Shown in pieces: positions 1 to 9,031 of a stretch of 64,000 nt of DNA (position 1 is its first letter; every line of letters begins with the position of its first letter). Origin of the DNA: Leucothrix mucor DSM 2157 (GTDB lineage: Bacteria; Pseudomonadota; Gammaproteobacteria; Thiotrichales; Thiotrichaceae); NCBI RefSeq assembly GCF_000419525.1, contig NZ_ATTE01000001.1, forward strand, positions 1,550,001-1,614,000, written 5' to 3'. The position numbers and the translations under genes were made by a program. The notes under the pieces were generated by a model that saw only the letters and a list, made by a program, of their open reading frames with translations, was not told the origin of the DNA and ran no database searches.

Positions 1-837
1 GCAGAAATCGAGCGACGCTTTGGCTTTGATAAGCCACTGATGGAGCGTTATTGGATGATGCTCAAGTCCTACCTTACCTTTGATTTTGGCGACAGCTTTT
101 TTAAGGGCGCGTCGGTGATGGAGTTGGTGAAGGAGCGAATGCCTGTCTCCATTTCGCTGGGGCTGTGGAGTACGCTGATTATTTACCTGATCAGTATTCC
201 GCTGGGGATTTATAAAGCCCGCCATCACGGTGCGCGCTTTGATACGGGCACCACGACTTTACTGATTGCGCTGAGTGCGATTCCGGGCTTTTTGTTTGCG
301 GTGTTGCTGGTGATTGTATTTGCCGGTGGTAATTATCTGGATTGGTTCCCGCTGCGCGGGCTGGTCTCGGATAACTGGGATGACTTGAGTTGGTTCCATA
401 AGGCGACTGATTACCTTTGGCATATGGTGTTACCGACTATTGCGTTGACCATTGGCGGCTTTCTGGGCCTTACCTTGCTCACTAAAAACTCCTTTTTGGA
501 TGAGATCAGCAAGCAATATGTAATGACTGCGCGCGCTAAGGGTAATACTGAGCGGCAGGTCATGTATCGCCATGTTTTCCGCAATGCGATGTTGATTATT
601 ATTGCAGGATTTCCGGCGGCCTTTATCGGCATTCTGTTTGCAGGCTCGCTATTGATTGAGGTGATTTTCTCACTCGAGGGGATTGGCTTGCTGGGTTATG
701 AGGCGCTGATTCAACGGGATTATCCGGTGGTGTTTGCAACCTTGTATGTGTTTACCTTTATCGGGCTGATCTCTAATTTGATTGGAGATTTGATGTATAC
801 CGTGGTTGATCCGCGTATTGACTTTGAGGCCCGCTGA
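1..837 (+). CDS. yejB: YejB-type peptide ABC transporter permease (5' end outside window)
   Basis: Inner-membrane permease of a YejABEF-type oligopeptide ABC importer, the family that also carries microcin C into E. coli. The reading frame is open from base 1 ([12 protein letters not shown]), so the true start lies to the left; about 278 codons are present against roughly 360 in E. coli YejB. Several hydrophobic segments are visible, and the conserved permease loop that docks on the ATPase falls near [10 protein letters not shown]. The C-terminus DPRIDFE is typical of YejB. The stop overlaps the next start (TGATG), so translation is probably coupled to yejE. The binding protein gene yejA would be expected upstream, outside the window. 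Confidence 0.9.
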   Translation, partial: AEIERRFGFDKPLMERYWMMLKSYLTFDFGDSFFKGASVMELVKERMPVSISLGLWSTLIIYLISIPLGIYKARHHGARFDTGTTTLLIALSAIPGFLFAVLLVIVFAGGNYLDWFPLRGLVSDNWDDLSWFHKATDYLWHMVLPTIALTIGGFLGLTLLTKNSFLDEISKQYVMTARAKGNTERQVMYRHVFRNAMLIIIAGFPAAFIGILFAGSLLIEVIFSLEGIGLLGYEALIQRDYPVVFATLYVFTFIGLISNLIGDLMYTVVDPRIDFEAR

Positions 838-1859
838 TGAGTTTATCGACGATTAATCAGCGCCGCTTTGAGCGCTTTAAGTCCAACCGAAAAGCGGTTT
901 GGTCATTCTGGATTTTCTCCATTTTATTTGTACTGAGCTTGTTTGCCGAGTTTGTGGCAAACGATAAGCCGCTGCTGGTTTCTTATGATAACGAGTGGTA
1001 TTACCCGGTGCTTAAGTCCTACCCTGAAACAGCGTTTGGAGGCGAGTTTGGAACTGAGGCGGAGTACACCGACCCCTTTGTGCAGGAGTTGATTAACGAG
1101 AAGGGCTGGATTCTGTTCCCGCTGGTGGGTTACGACTATCAGACACAGATCAATAATTTGTCCAGCCCCGCACCATCGCCACCGGATGCGCAAAACTGGT
1201 TTGGTACCGATGAGCAAGGGCGGGATTTGTTTGCCCGCATTTTGTATGGCTTTCGGCTATCGGTGTTGTTCGGTTTTAGTTTGACCATTGCCTCGGCGAT
1301 TATCGGGGTGGCAGCGGGGGCGGTGCAGGGCTATTACGGCGGCTGGCTGGACTTGATGTTTCAGCGCTTTATGGAAGTGTGGGGCAGTATGCCGCAGCTG
1401 TTTATCCTGATTATTTTATCGAGCATTGTGCAGCCGAGTTTTTGGATGTTGCTGGTGTTTATGTTGCTATTTACTTGGATGGGCTTTGTGGGCGTGGTGC
1501 GTGCCGAGTTCTTCCGCTGCCGTAATTTTGACTATGTGAAAGCGGCGAAAGTAATGGGCATGAGTGACCGGCGCATTATGTTTAAGCACATTCTCCCCAA
1601 TGCCATGGTGGCGACCATGACCTTTATGCCACTGGTGTTAAGTGGCTCGATTACCGCATTGACCGGATTGGACTTTTTGGGCTTTGGCTTACCGCCAGGC
1701 TCGGCGAGCTTGGGTGAGATATTGGCGCAGGGTAAAAATAATCTGCAAGCGCCGTGGCTGGGTTTATCGGCCTTTGCGGCAGTGGGGATTATGACGATAT
1801 TGCTGGTATTTATCGGCGAAGGCGTTCGGGATGCGTTTGACCCAAGGCAGGTGTATTGA
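837..1859 (+). CDS. yejE: YejE-type peptide ABC transporter permease
   Basis: Second inner-membrane permease of the YejABEF importer, 340 residues, the normal length. One N-terminal membrane segment (about residues 20-42) is followed by a large periplasmic stretch containing NWFGTDEQGRD, the hallmark of the OppC/DppC/YejE permease family. The membrane core then carries the coupling loop around VKAAKVMGMSDRRI and ends with DAFDPRQVY. The start ATG overlaps the yejB stop by one base, and its own stop overlaps the yejF start in the same TGATG way. The three genes are therefore one transcriptional and probably translational unit. Confidence 0.92.
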   Translation: MSLSTINQRRFERFKSNRKAVWSFWIFSILFVLSLFAEFVANDKPLLVSYDNEWYYPVLKSYPETAFGGEFGTEAEYTDPFVQELINEKGWILFPLVGYDYQTQINNLSSPAPSPPDAQNWFGTDEQGRDLFARILYGFRLSVLFGFSLTIASAIIGVAAGAVQGYYGGWLDLMFQRFMEVWGSMPQLFILIILSSIVQPSFWMLLVFMLLFTWMGFVGVVRAEFFRCRNFDYVKAAKVMGMSDRRIMFKHILPNAMVATMTFMPLVLSGSITALTGLDFLGFGLPPGSASLGEILAQGKNNLQAPWLGLSAFAAVGIMTILLVFIGEGVRDAFDPRQVY

Positions 1860-3478
1860 TGACTGCGGATATTAAACAGGCGTTTGGTGCGCCATTGGTT
1901 GAGATCGATCATCTTACGGTGCAGTTTAAAGTCGGCGAGGCGGTGAATACCGTGGTGTCGGATGTAAGTATGACGATACGCCGTGGCGAAACGCTGGCTT
2001 TGGTGGGCGAAAGTGGCTCGGGTAAAACCGTGACCGCGATGTCGATTTTAAAGCTTTTGCCATCCCCGCCTGCGCTCTGGCCATCGGGTGAAATCCGCTT
2101 TGATGGTCAGAATATGCTGACGATTTCAGATAGCGTGCTGCGCGAAATGCGCGGTAATCGCATTGGGGTGATTTTTCAGGAACCGATGATGTCGCTTAAC
2201 CCGCTGCACACGGTGGGTAAGCAGATTGCTGAGGTATTGCAGATTCATAAGGGCTTATCACGCAAGTTGGCTGAGCCATTGATTTTAAAGTGGCTGGATC
2301 GGGTGGGGATTCCTGATCCTCAGGCAAAGATTAATGCTTATCCGCATCAACTCTCGGGTGGTCAGCAGCAGCGGGTAATGATTGCCATGGCGCTGGCGAA
2401 TGAGCCGGAATTGCTAATTGCCGATGAGCCAACCACCGCGCTGGATGTGACCATTCAGGCACAGATTCTTGATTTGATTGATGAGCTGAAGCAAGAGCTG
2501 GGTATGTCGGTGCTGTTTATCACCCATGACTTGGCCATCGTAAAGCGCTTTTCTGATCGCGTGGTGGTCATGAAAAAAGGCGAGGTGATGGAGCAAGGCG
2601 ACACTGCGGCGGTGTTTGCCTCGCCGCAGCACCCGTATACGCAGGAGCTGCTGCAAACCTTGCATGTGCGGCGCAAAGATGTGATTGCCGCCGACGCGCC
2701 CACGCTGATGCAAGTGGATAATTTTAAGGTGTGGTTTCCGATTCAAAAGGGTTTATTTCGTAAAACGGTGGGCCATGTAAAAGCGGTGGATGATATTAGC
2801 TTTACGCTGAAACAAGGCGAGTCGCTAGGCATTGTAGGCGAGAGTGGCTCGGGTAAAACCACGCTGGCACATGGCTTGTTGAAGCTGGTGAAAAGTGAAG
2901 GCGAGTTTAGCTTTGATGGCCACGCGATGGCGGGTATGGATAGTAATACGCTGCGGCCATTTCGACGCTCAATGCAGCTGATATTCCAAGACCCTTATGG
3001 GAGTTTAAGCCCGCGGATGTCGATTGAGGAAATTATTGGTGAAGGGCTGGAAATTCATAATATTGGCACACCGGGTGAGCGCAAGGCTAAAGTGATCGAA
3101 ACCATGAAATTGGTGGAGCTGGCTCCTGCGTGGAAGGATCGTTATCCCAATGAGTTTTCTGGAGGACAGCGCCAACGCATTGCCATTGCGCGAGCGTTGA
3201 TTATGGAGCCTAAGTTGGTGATTTTGGATGAGCCGACCTCGGCGCTGGACCGTACTATTCAGTTGCAGATTGTGGAGCTGCTGTTAAAGCTGCAACGTGA
3301 AAAAGGGCTGACGTATATCTTTATTACCCACGACCTGATGATTGTGCAAGCCATGTGCCACAACACTTTGGTGATGCGCAAGGGGCAGGTGGTTGAGCAA
3401 GGCAGCACGCGGGAAATTTTTGATAATCCACAGCAGGCGTATACGCAAGAGCTGCTAAGCGCGGCGCAAATTGCTTAG
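1859..3478 (+). CDS. yejF: YejF-type double ATPase of peptide ABC transporter
   Basis: ATP-hydrolysing subunit with two complete ABC cassettes in one chain, as in YejF and unlike the separate OppD/OppF. Cassette 1 has Walker A GESGSGKT, signature LSGGQQQR and Walker B LLIADEP; cassette 2 repeats them as GESGSGKT, FSGGQRQR and LVILDEP. I start the protein at the ATG at 1859, which overlaps the yejE stop, rather than at a TTG one codon earlier, giving 539 residues. The last eight bases overlap the putative TTG start of the sensor kinase gene, tying the transporter to dctBD. Substrates are likely short peptides. Confidence 0.92.
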   Translation: MTADIKQAFGAPLVEIDHLTVQFKVGEAVNTVVSDVSMTIRRGETLALVGESGSGKTVTAMSILKLLPSPPALWPSGEIRFDGQNMLTISDSVLREMRGNRIGVIFQEPMMSLNPLHTVGKQIAEVLQIHKGLSRKLAEPLILKWLDRVGIPDPQAKINAYPHQLSGGQQQRVMIAMALANEPELLIADEPTTALDVTIQAQILDLIDELKQELGMSVLFITHDLAIVKRFSDRVVVMKKGEVMEQGDTAAVFASPQHPYTQELLQTLHVRRKDVIAADAPTLMQVDNFKVWFPIQKGLFRKTVGHVKAVDDISFTLKQGESLGIVGESGSGKTTLAHGLLKLVKSEGEFSFDGHAMAGMDSNTLRPFRRSMQLIFQDPYGSLSPRMSIEEIIGEGLEIHNIGTPGERKAKVIETMKLVELAPAWKDRYPNEFSGGQRQRIAIARALIMEPKLVILDEPTSALDRTIQLQIVELLLKLQREKGLTYIFITHDLMIVQAMCHNTLVMRKGQVVEQGSTREIFDNPQQAYTQELLSAAQIA

Positions 3479-5351
3479 CGCTGAGACCTTGCAGCGCTGG
3501 CAGCGGCACCGCTTGGTCACGGTGCTGCTAATTGTGTTGTTTAGTGCGCTGGTGCTGTGGCAAACGGCGTATTGGACCACCCGCATCGCCAGCGATGAAA
3601 TTCGCAATCGTAGCCAAAATACCTTGCAGCTGGTGGTGGCGAACTTAGAAGCGGAGTTGCGCCGGTTTCAAGCTTTGCCAGAGTTGGTATCCGCTGAGCC
3701 TGATTTGATTGCGGTGCTGGAAGGCTCGCAGGATAACCACCTGCTTAACCTTGAGCTGGAGCGCATTAATTCCGTTTTAGATTCCAGCGATATCTACTTG
3801 ATGAATCCCGATGGGCTAACCATTGCGGCCAGCAATTGGCGCTCGCCACTGACGTTTATTAATCGTAATTTCAAATTCAGACCGTATTTTCAAGATGCCA
3901 TGGCTGATCAGCGTGGTAGCTTTTTTGGCTTGGGGACCACCTCCAAAGAGCGCGGCTATTTCTTTTCTTATCCGGTGAAAGTTCAAGGCAATATTCTGGG
4001 TGTGATCGTGGTAAAAATTACCGTCGATATGCTGGAGAAAGAGTGGCAGCGCGCGGATGGTCAAGTGTTGGTGGTGGATGATAATGGCGTGGTGTTTTTA
4101 TCAACCGATGAGCGCTGGCGGATGCATTTGTTATTCCCGTTTTCTGACGCTGAGCGCAAGGCCTTGCGGGAGACTGCGCAGTACCAGCAGAAAGATGACC
4201 CGCCATTAGAGTTAGTGCCAGCGATTGAGTGGCAATTTAATGATGCCAATCAACTGCAGCGCATTCGTATTAACGAGACAGTGAATCGTAAGCCCCGTGC
4301 CATTGATTATTTGGTTGAGCAGCGCGTCATGGCCAATCAAGGTTGGCGCGTGATGTTTCTGGCTCGGGGTAATGAAGTCTCGCGGCAAGTACGTGAGGCG
4401 CTCATGGTGGCCGCTTTAATGCTGGCGAGTGTATTGCTCACTGCGGCGAATTTATTGCAACGTCGCCGACGCTTAACCGAAATGATGGCCATGAAAGATG
4501 CCACCAGTCGCGAGCTGGAGCGACGGGTTGAAGAGCGCACTATCGAGCTGCGCGAACGCACGGTTACCTTAAATGAAGTGAATGAGCAATTGCGTGAGCA
4601 GATTAAAGAACGAGAGCAGGCTGAGGCGGATTTGCGTGAGGCTCAAGCGGGTTTAGTCCAAGCTACTAAGCTGGCGGCGCTCGGGCAAATGTCCGCCGGT
4701 GTAAGCCATGAGCTTAATCAACCACTCGCTGCGATTCGCTCTTATTCGGATAACGCCAAGGCCTTTATCGAGCGCGGCAATATTCAAACGGCAAGTGATA
4801 ATTTACAGCTGATTACCGAGCTGGCTGATCGCATGGATCGCATTATTAAAAACCTGCGCACTTATGCGCGGGATGAGTCGATTTCGATGCGGCCTGTGGT
4901 GGTTGAGCTGCCCTTAAAAGAGTCGCTGACCTTATTGCAAAATCGCATTCTAAATGAAGCCATTGAGATCGATTTACAGTTGCCTGACGAGTCACCTTCG
5001 GTCATGGCCGGTGATGTGCGCTTGCAGCAGGTGTTTGTGAATATTATCTCCAATGCTTTTGACTCAATGCGCAATAGTCCGCAAAAAGATTTGAGCATTC
5101 GGGTGAGTGAGCAGGGCGATAAGGTGCTGGTGAGTTTTGCCGATAGTGGCCCTGGTGTACCCGAAGCCTTGCGGGCACATGTGTTTGATCCGTTTTATTC
5201 GACGAAGTCGGTGGGTGAAGGCATGGGGCTTGGGCTGTCGATTACCTACGGAATTGTTGACCAGTTCGGTGGTAAGATTGAGATCAGCGATGGCCCTGAC
5301 GGTGGGGCTGTGTTTACGGTTATTCTAAATAAAGTTGCTAGAGATATTTAG
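3471..5351 (+). CDS. dctB: DctB-like sensor histidine kinase
   Basis: Membrane histidine kinase of the DctB family, which senses C4-dicarboxylates in the periplasm and phosphorylates DctD. One membrane segment lies at about residues 15-35 and another at 308-328. Between them is a Cache-type sensor with the DctB-like stretch GLGTTSKERGYFFSYPV. A coiled coil (about 345-395) leads to the phospho-acceptor HELNQPLAA (His about 412) and an HATPase with DSGPGVP and GLGLSI. No ATG fits: the frame opens at TTG 3471 inside the end of yejF, with another TTG at 3489, so the exact start is uncertain. The dctD gene follows 36 bases later and the TRAP transporter is 3.7 kb downstream. Confidence 0.87.
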   Translation: MLSAETLQRWQRHRLVTVLLIVLFSALVLWQTAYWTTRIASDEIRNRSQNTLQLVVANLEAELRRFQALPELVSAEPDLIAVLEGSQDNHLLNLELERINSVLDSSDIYLMNPDGLTIAASNWRSPLTFINRNFKFRPYFQDAMADQRGSFFGLGTTSKERGYFFSYPVKVQGNILGVIVVKITVDMLEKEWQRADGQVLVVDDNGVVFLSTDERWRMHLLFPFSDAERKALRETAQYQQKDDPPLELVPAIEWQFNDANQLQRIRINETVNRKPRAIDYLVEQRVMANQGWRVMFLARGNEVSRQVREALMVAALMLASVLLTAANLLQRRRRLTEMMAMKDATSRELERRVEERTIELRERTVTLNEVNEQLREQIKEREQAEADLREAQAGLVQATKLAALGQMSAGVSHELNQPLAAIRSYSDNAKAFIERGNIQTASDNLQLITELADRMDRIIKNLRTYARDESISMRPVVVELPLKESLTLLQNRILNEAIEIDLQLPDESPSVMAGDVRLQQVFVNIISNAFDSMRNSPQKDLSIRVSEQGDKVLVSFADSGPGVPEALRAHVFDPFYSTKSVGEGMGLGLSITYGIVDQFGGKIEISDGPDGGAVFTVILNKVARDI

Positions 5352-5387
5352 AATCACCGTCAACACCAAACAAATACAGGAGAGTTC

Positions 5388-6737
5388 ATGAGCAGTCCCG
5401 AGCGCCAACAATCCATTATTCTGGTTGATGATGAAAAGCATCTTCGCCATGCCTGTACGCAGGCGTTGGAGTTGGCAGGGCTGTCGGTGCAGAGCTTTCC
5501 TTCGGCTGAGGGTGTGCTGGATGAGTTGAGCAGCCATTGGCCGGGCATTGTGGTGACAGATATTCGAATGCCGGGGCAAGATGGCTTGGCGCTGATGGCG
5601 GATATTCTGACGCGTGACTCTGCGATTCCAGTGATCTTAATTAGCGGCCATGGCGATGTGCCAATGGCGGTGCAAGCCATGCGCGATGGCGCTTATGACT
5701 TTATCGAAAAGCCATTCCCCTCCGATATGCTGGTGGATGCGGTTAGGCGAGCGCTGGAGAAGCGGCGCTTGGTGCTGGAGAACCGCGCCTTACGCGAAGC
5801 GCTGGATACAGGTGTAGAGCTGAGCAAAAAAATGATCGGCACGCAGCCTTCCATTGTGCAATTGCGCCAGCAGGTGTTGGACCTTGCCAATGTGCAGGTA
5901 GATGTTTTAATTACGGGTGAAACCGGCGTGGGTAAAGATCTGGTTGCCCGCAGCTTGCATGAGCAAAGTACCCGAGCCGATGCACGCTTTGTAGCGATCA
6001 ATTGCGGTGGCTTGCCGGATAATGTGATTGAGAGTGAGTTGTTTGGTCATGAAGCCGGGGCGTTTAGTGGCGCAACTGAGCAGCGCATTGGTAAGTTTGA
6101 ACATGCCAGTGGCGGTACCTTATTCCTTGATGAAATTGAAAGCATGCCGCTGGAGTTACAGATTAAACTGCTGCGCGTATTGCAGGATAGGGTGGTGGTG
6201 CGTCTTGGCTCTAATCTGGAAATTCCGGTGGATGTACGCGTGGTAGCGGCCAGTAAAATTGATTTGCTCGCAGCCTGTGCGGAAGGCTCGTTTCGGGAAG
6301 ATTTGTATTACCGCTTAAATGTGGTGAATATTAGTGTGCCGCCACTGCGCGAACGGCGTGATGACATTCCTTTGTTGTTTCAGGCCTTTGTGGATCAGAT
6401 TGCTAAGCGCCATCATAAAGAAGCGCCGGAGATTTCAACGGATACGATTGCCTCGCTAGTGGCTCATGACTGGCCGGGGAATGTGCGGGAATTACAGAAT
6501 GTGGCCACTCGCTTTGCACTGGGCTTAGCGATTGAAACTACTGCCAGCCAAGTTGAACTCATGCCAGAGCATAATACCTTGGCGGAAAAGGTGAATGCTT
6601 TTGAGCGACAGGTGATTGAATCTGCCATCCGGGAGCATCAGGGGAGCTTAAAGGCAACCTATGAGGCGCTTGGGGTCTCACGCAAAACCTTGTATGACAA
6701 AATTCAGAAGCATGGAATTCAATCGGAGTCCTCCTAA
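5388..6737 (+). CDS. dctD: DctD-like sigma-54-dependent response regulator
   Basis: NtrC-family activator of 449 residues: receiver (about 5-120, with DIRMPGQDG holding the phospho-acceptor Asp), AAA+ domain (about 145-380, Walker A GETGVGKD) and a C-terminal Fis-type helix-turn-helix (LGVSRKTLYDKI). The loop that contacts sigma-54 reads GAFSGA at about 224-229 instead of the usual GAFTGA, a conservative Thr-to-Ser change. An AGGAG sequence precedes the ATG. It is co-transcribed with dctB and should activate a sigma-54 promoter for C4-dicarboxylate uptake, most simply dctPQM at 9032-12224. I did not find a convincing -24/-12 element there. Confidence 0.9.
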   Translation: MSSPERQQSIILVDDEKHLRHACTQALELAGLSVQSFPSAEGVLDELSSHWPGIVVTDIRMPGQDGLALMADILTRDSAIPVILISGHGDVPMAVQAMRDGAYDFIEKPFPSDMLVDAVRRALEKRRLVLENRALREALDTGVELSKKMIGTQPSIVQLRQQVLDLANVQVDVLITGETGVGKDLVARSLHEQSTRADARFVAINCGGLPDNVIESELFGHEAGAFSGATEQRIGKFEHASGGTLFLDEIESMPLELQIKLLRVLQDRVVVRLGSNLEIPVDVRVVAASKIDLLAACAEGSFREDLYYRLNVVNISVPPLRERRDDIPLLFQAFVDQIAKRHHKEAPEISTDTIASLVAHDWPGNVRELQNVATRFALGLAIETTASQVELMPEHNTLAEKVNAFERQVIESAIREHQGSLKATYEALGVSRKTLYDKIQKHGIQSESS

Positions 6738-6867
6738 AACTGACTGCATGAATTCTAGCGTACGGATACCCTTTGTCTGTACAAAAGTGCCGCTTATTTT
6801 TACACAATAGATATATCTTATTATTAGTGTTAATTGTCTTGTTTTATCTTTAAAGCAAGGATTAGCC

Positions 6868-8709
6868 ATGAGATTAAAAAGAATACTACTAGTGCTATTG
6901 GTCTCTACGTGGGCCAACTATGCCGCTGCAAGCCCTTGGCCTGTGGGCGTCAATGATGGCGCACCAACATTAACCAACATGCCCATCTCTATCTCAGTGC
7001 TTGAAAATGACATTGGGAACAATTTGATAATTTCAGCCGTCAATGAAACCTCTGTCGCTTGGGGTAAAATCACTATCAGCGCCGATAAAAAAACACTTAA
7101 TTACACGCCTTATAAAGATTACGCCGGTGGTGATGAGTTTTGGTATGAGCTAAAAGACGATGAAGGGCGCACCAATGCCGCGAATGTTCAAGTAAGCGTT
7201 TCTCGTGAGGCTGGGTTACCTGACTGGCCTGTCGCTGTGACGGATAGCGTTACTGCAAACTATGACGCGGTCGCTAAATTTAAGGTTCTGGCCAATGACA
7301 TTGGTGCGGGGTTGAAATTAGTAGAGGTGAATGAATGGTCGACTAACCAAGGTAAGGCGTGGATCAGTGGCTATAATGAAATCAGCTATCAGCAATATGG
7401 CGAAGCCCGTGGGGAGCGGCAAGATGAGTTTTGGTATGTAATGGTCGATCGCTGGGGACGTAGGAATGCAGCTAAAGTGATTGTCTCGTTGAAGGAGGCG
7501 ACCTATACGCCTTGGCCAGTCGCCACGCCTGATTTTGCAGAGGCCAAGAATGGCTTACGTGTCGTTATCCGAGTGTTGGAGAATGACAGTGGGACGGGGC
7601 TGAAGCTTGAGGAGTCTAATCCATCGACTGCGAAGGGTGGTCAGACTGAAATTATGGGCACCTATATTCGTTATACGCCTCCTGCTGGCTTTTCAGGGGA
7701 GGATAGTTTTTGGTACTCATTAGCCGATGATGAAGACAGAACCAATAGCACGGAAGTCAAAGTGCAGGTTAGCGCTAACACTGAAAAATCAGTCGTTGAG
7801 TTTTGTGGAAATACCTACGAAACCGATGGTACTAAAGCTGGAACACAGTTAACAAGCTTGTTACCCGCCTCGCCAGTGACTTACCCCTCTACTGCAATCC
7901 CCCCAACGGGTATTAGTGGTGAGCTTGGGGTCATTCAAGGTCGCCGTTATTATGTTGAAACGGCTGGATCACAACAAACGCTCTTTATGGATTTCAATGG
8001 TTCAGTTTCAGAGGTTTCTTCTGTTGATAGCGACTTGCAAACCACGGCAATGGGAACGTACAAAGGTGTTTTTTATTATGCCGAAGCTGGGCGCTATCTG
8101 CTCGCTCATGATGGCAATAAGCTAACGACTTTAGGTGACTTGTTACTTACTCTGGGAGCTGGTAATTGGTATATGAGCGCCTATGACCCCTCAGCAGTCG
8201 AAGATCCTGAACGTTATGTCAATACAGTTCGCCTTGAAGAAGGCGCGGGGGATGCGCTTTATTTCTCAATAAATAATACTATCACCCCTTCTGATGGACT
8301 GTTACTCAGAGAGAGGGTTACGTATTTGCGTATCAGTGATGATTTGGATTGGAGACCGGTTAAAGTACAAGAGGTTATTCCATTTCATAGTGATACTTTC
8401 AACCGCGAGGAAAGTGTAAGAGCACTCCAGTTCTTTAATGGACTTGACTACTATGTGCAAACGTTATCTATGACGCAAACGCCATCGCCTGAGACTAATG
8501 TGTATACCATTAAGCAGAGGGATCACTATTATTTTGTAAAAGGTATTGATGCCGATGTAACTGCTATCACAGAGGACAGGGGGCGCTTGTTTATCGCAAC
8601 TAAAGCATCGACCACGAGTATTGTTAGTCAGAATATCGATAACATGGCCACATTGTTTGTTGTTGATAATGTGACCGATGAGTATGTTCAATTGGCTACT
8701 TGTGAGTAA
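6868..8709 (+). CDS. Secreted protein with three Ig/cadherin-like repeats
   Basis: The 613-residue product begins with a clear signal peptide, cleaved near YAAA-SPWP (about residue 23). Three homologous units of about 90 residues follow (about 24-112, 117-208 and 212-302). Each opens with WPV, has a VLxND core and ends with a FWYxxxDxxxRxN element and a beta-strand, like the tandem cadherin/Ig-like domains of bacterial adhesins and exoproteins. Residues 310-613 form a second, beta-rich region of unknown fold with four Cys in the whole mature part at most. No membrane anchor or sorting signal is visible. It sits between dctD and dctP with its own AAGGA ribosome site. Function unknown; surface binding or matrix roles are possible. 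Confidence 0.7.
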   Translation: MRLKRILLVLLVSTWANYAAASPWPVGVNDGAPTLTNMPISISVLENDIGNNLIISAVNETSVAWGKITISADKKTLNYTPYKDYAGGDEFWYELKDDEGRTNAANVQVSVSREAGLPDWPVAVTDSVTANYDAVAKFKVLANDIGAGLKLVEVNEWSTNQGKAWISGYNEISYQQYGEARGERQDEFWYVMVDRWGRRNAAKVIVSLKEATYTPWPVATPDFAEAKNGLRVVIRVLENDSGTGLKLEESNPSTAKGGQTEIMGTYIRYTPPAGFSGEDSFWYSLADDEDRTNSTEVKVQVSANTEKSVVEFCGNTYETDGTKAGTQLTSLLPASPVTYPSTAIPPTGISGELGVIQGRRYYVETAGSQQTLFMDFNGSVSEVSSVDSDLQTTAMGTYKGVFYYAEAGRYLLAHDGNKLTTLGDLLLTLGAGNWYMSAYDPSAVEDPERYVNTVRLEEGAGDALYFSINNTITPSDGLLLRERVTYLRISDDLDWRPVKVQEVIPFHSDTFNREESVRALQFFNGLDYYVQTLSMTQTPSPETNVYTIKQRDHYYFVKGIDADVTAITEDRGRLFIATKASTTSIVSQNIDNMATLFVVDNVTDEYVQLATCE

Positions 8710-8734
8710 GTAGTCTTTACCGCTTGCATACTAT

Positions 8735-8767
8735 TGTTGGCCCGAAGCGCTACTGTTCGGGCCAACA
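8735..8767 (+). terminator. Strong hairpin after the Ig-repeat gene
   Basis: A perfect 12-bp stem (TGTTGGCCCGAA paired with TTCGGGCCAACA) closes a 9-base loop 25 bases after the stop codon. No T tract follows, so it may end transcription only with help from Rho, or mainly stabilise the 3' end. Confidence 0.55.
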
Positions 8768-8822
8768 CATAAGTGCTAATCGCTGCCTCAAGTGTAGGCT
8801 TCTATACACATAAAAATCCTCA

Positions 8823-8842
8823 ATGGGTAAACTCCTACCCAT
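8823..8842. promoter_or_regulatory. Palindrome upstream of dctP, possible DctD site
   Basis: ATGGGTA and TACCCAT form a perfect 7-bp inverted repeat around a 6-base spacer, 190 bases before the dctP start. Sigma-54 activators such as DctD bind paired half-sites at this sort of distance. That DctD binds here is inference. Confidence 0.4.
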
Positions 8843-9031
8843 GCGCACACCTGTCACTTCTTCTATGCTTTGATCAAAACTCCTAAAAAATCATAAATTA
8901 CAATAACTTAATTTGATATTTTCTTTATTTAAGGGTTCAGCTTTCTGAATCCTGAATGGCTTGCTACTATAGTGAGAGTTTCGTTTTTCATTCGAAACCG
9001 ATCGATATATTCTTTTAAGAGGAGAGGATCA

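Larger units (their letters stand above)
8710..9031. other. 322-base intergenic region before dctP
   Basis: No gene is seen here. The region holds the hairpin at 8735-8767, a palindrome at 8823-8842, an AT-rich stretch from about 8880 to 8935, and a possible -10 TACTAT at 8965-8970 without a good -35. I looked for a sigma-54 promoter with correctly spaced GG and GC and found none that fits. The SD AGAGGAGAGG lies just before the dctP start. Confidence 0.6.

Noticed and set aside
8972-9031. Extended N-terminus of DctP from the in-frame start at 8972
   Set aside because: The added 20 residues would precede the signal peptide, and the ATG at 9032 has a far better ribosome site.
8843-9031. Sigma-54 promoter for dctP
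   Set aside because: TGTCAC...TGC near 8851 and TGGCTTGC near 8957 look similar to the consensus, but the distance between the GG and GC elements is wrong in both.
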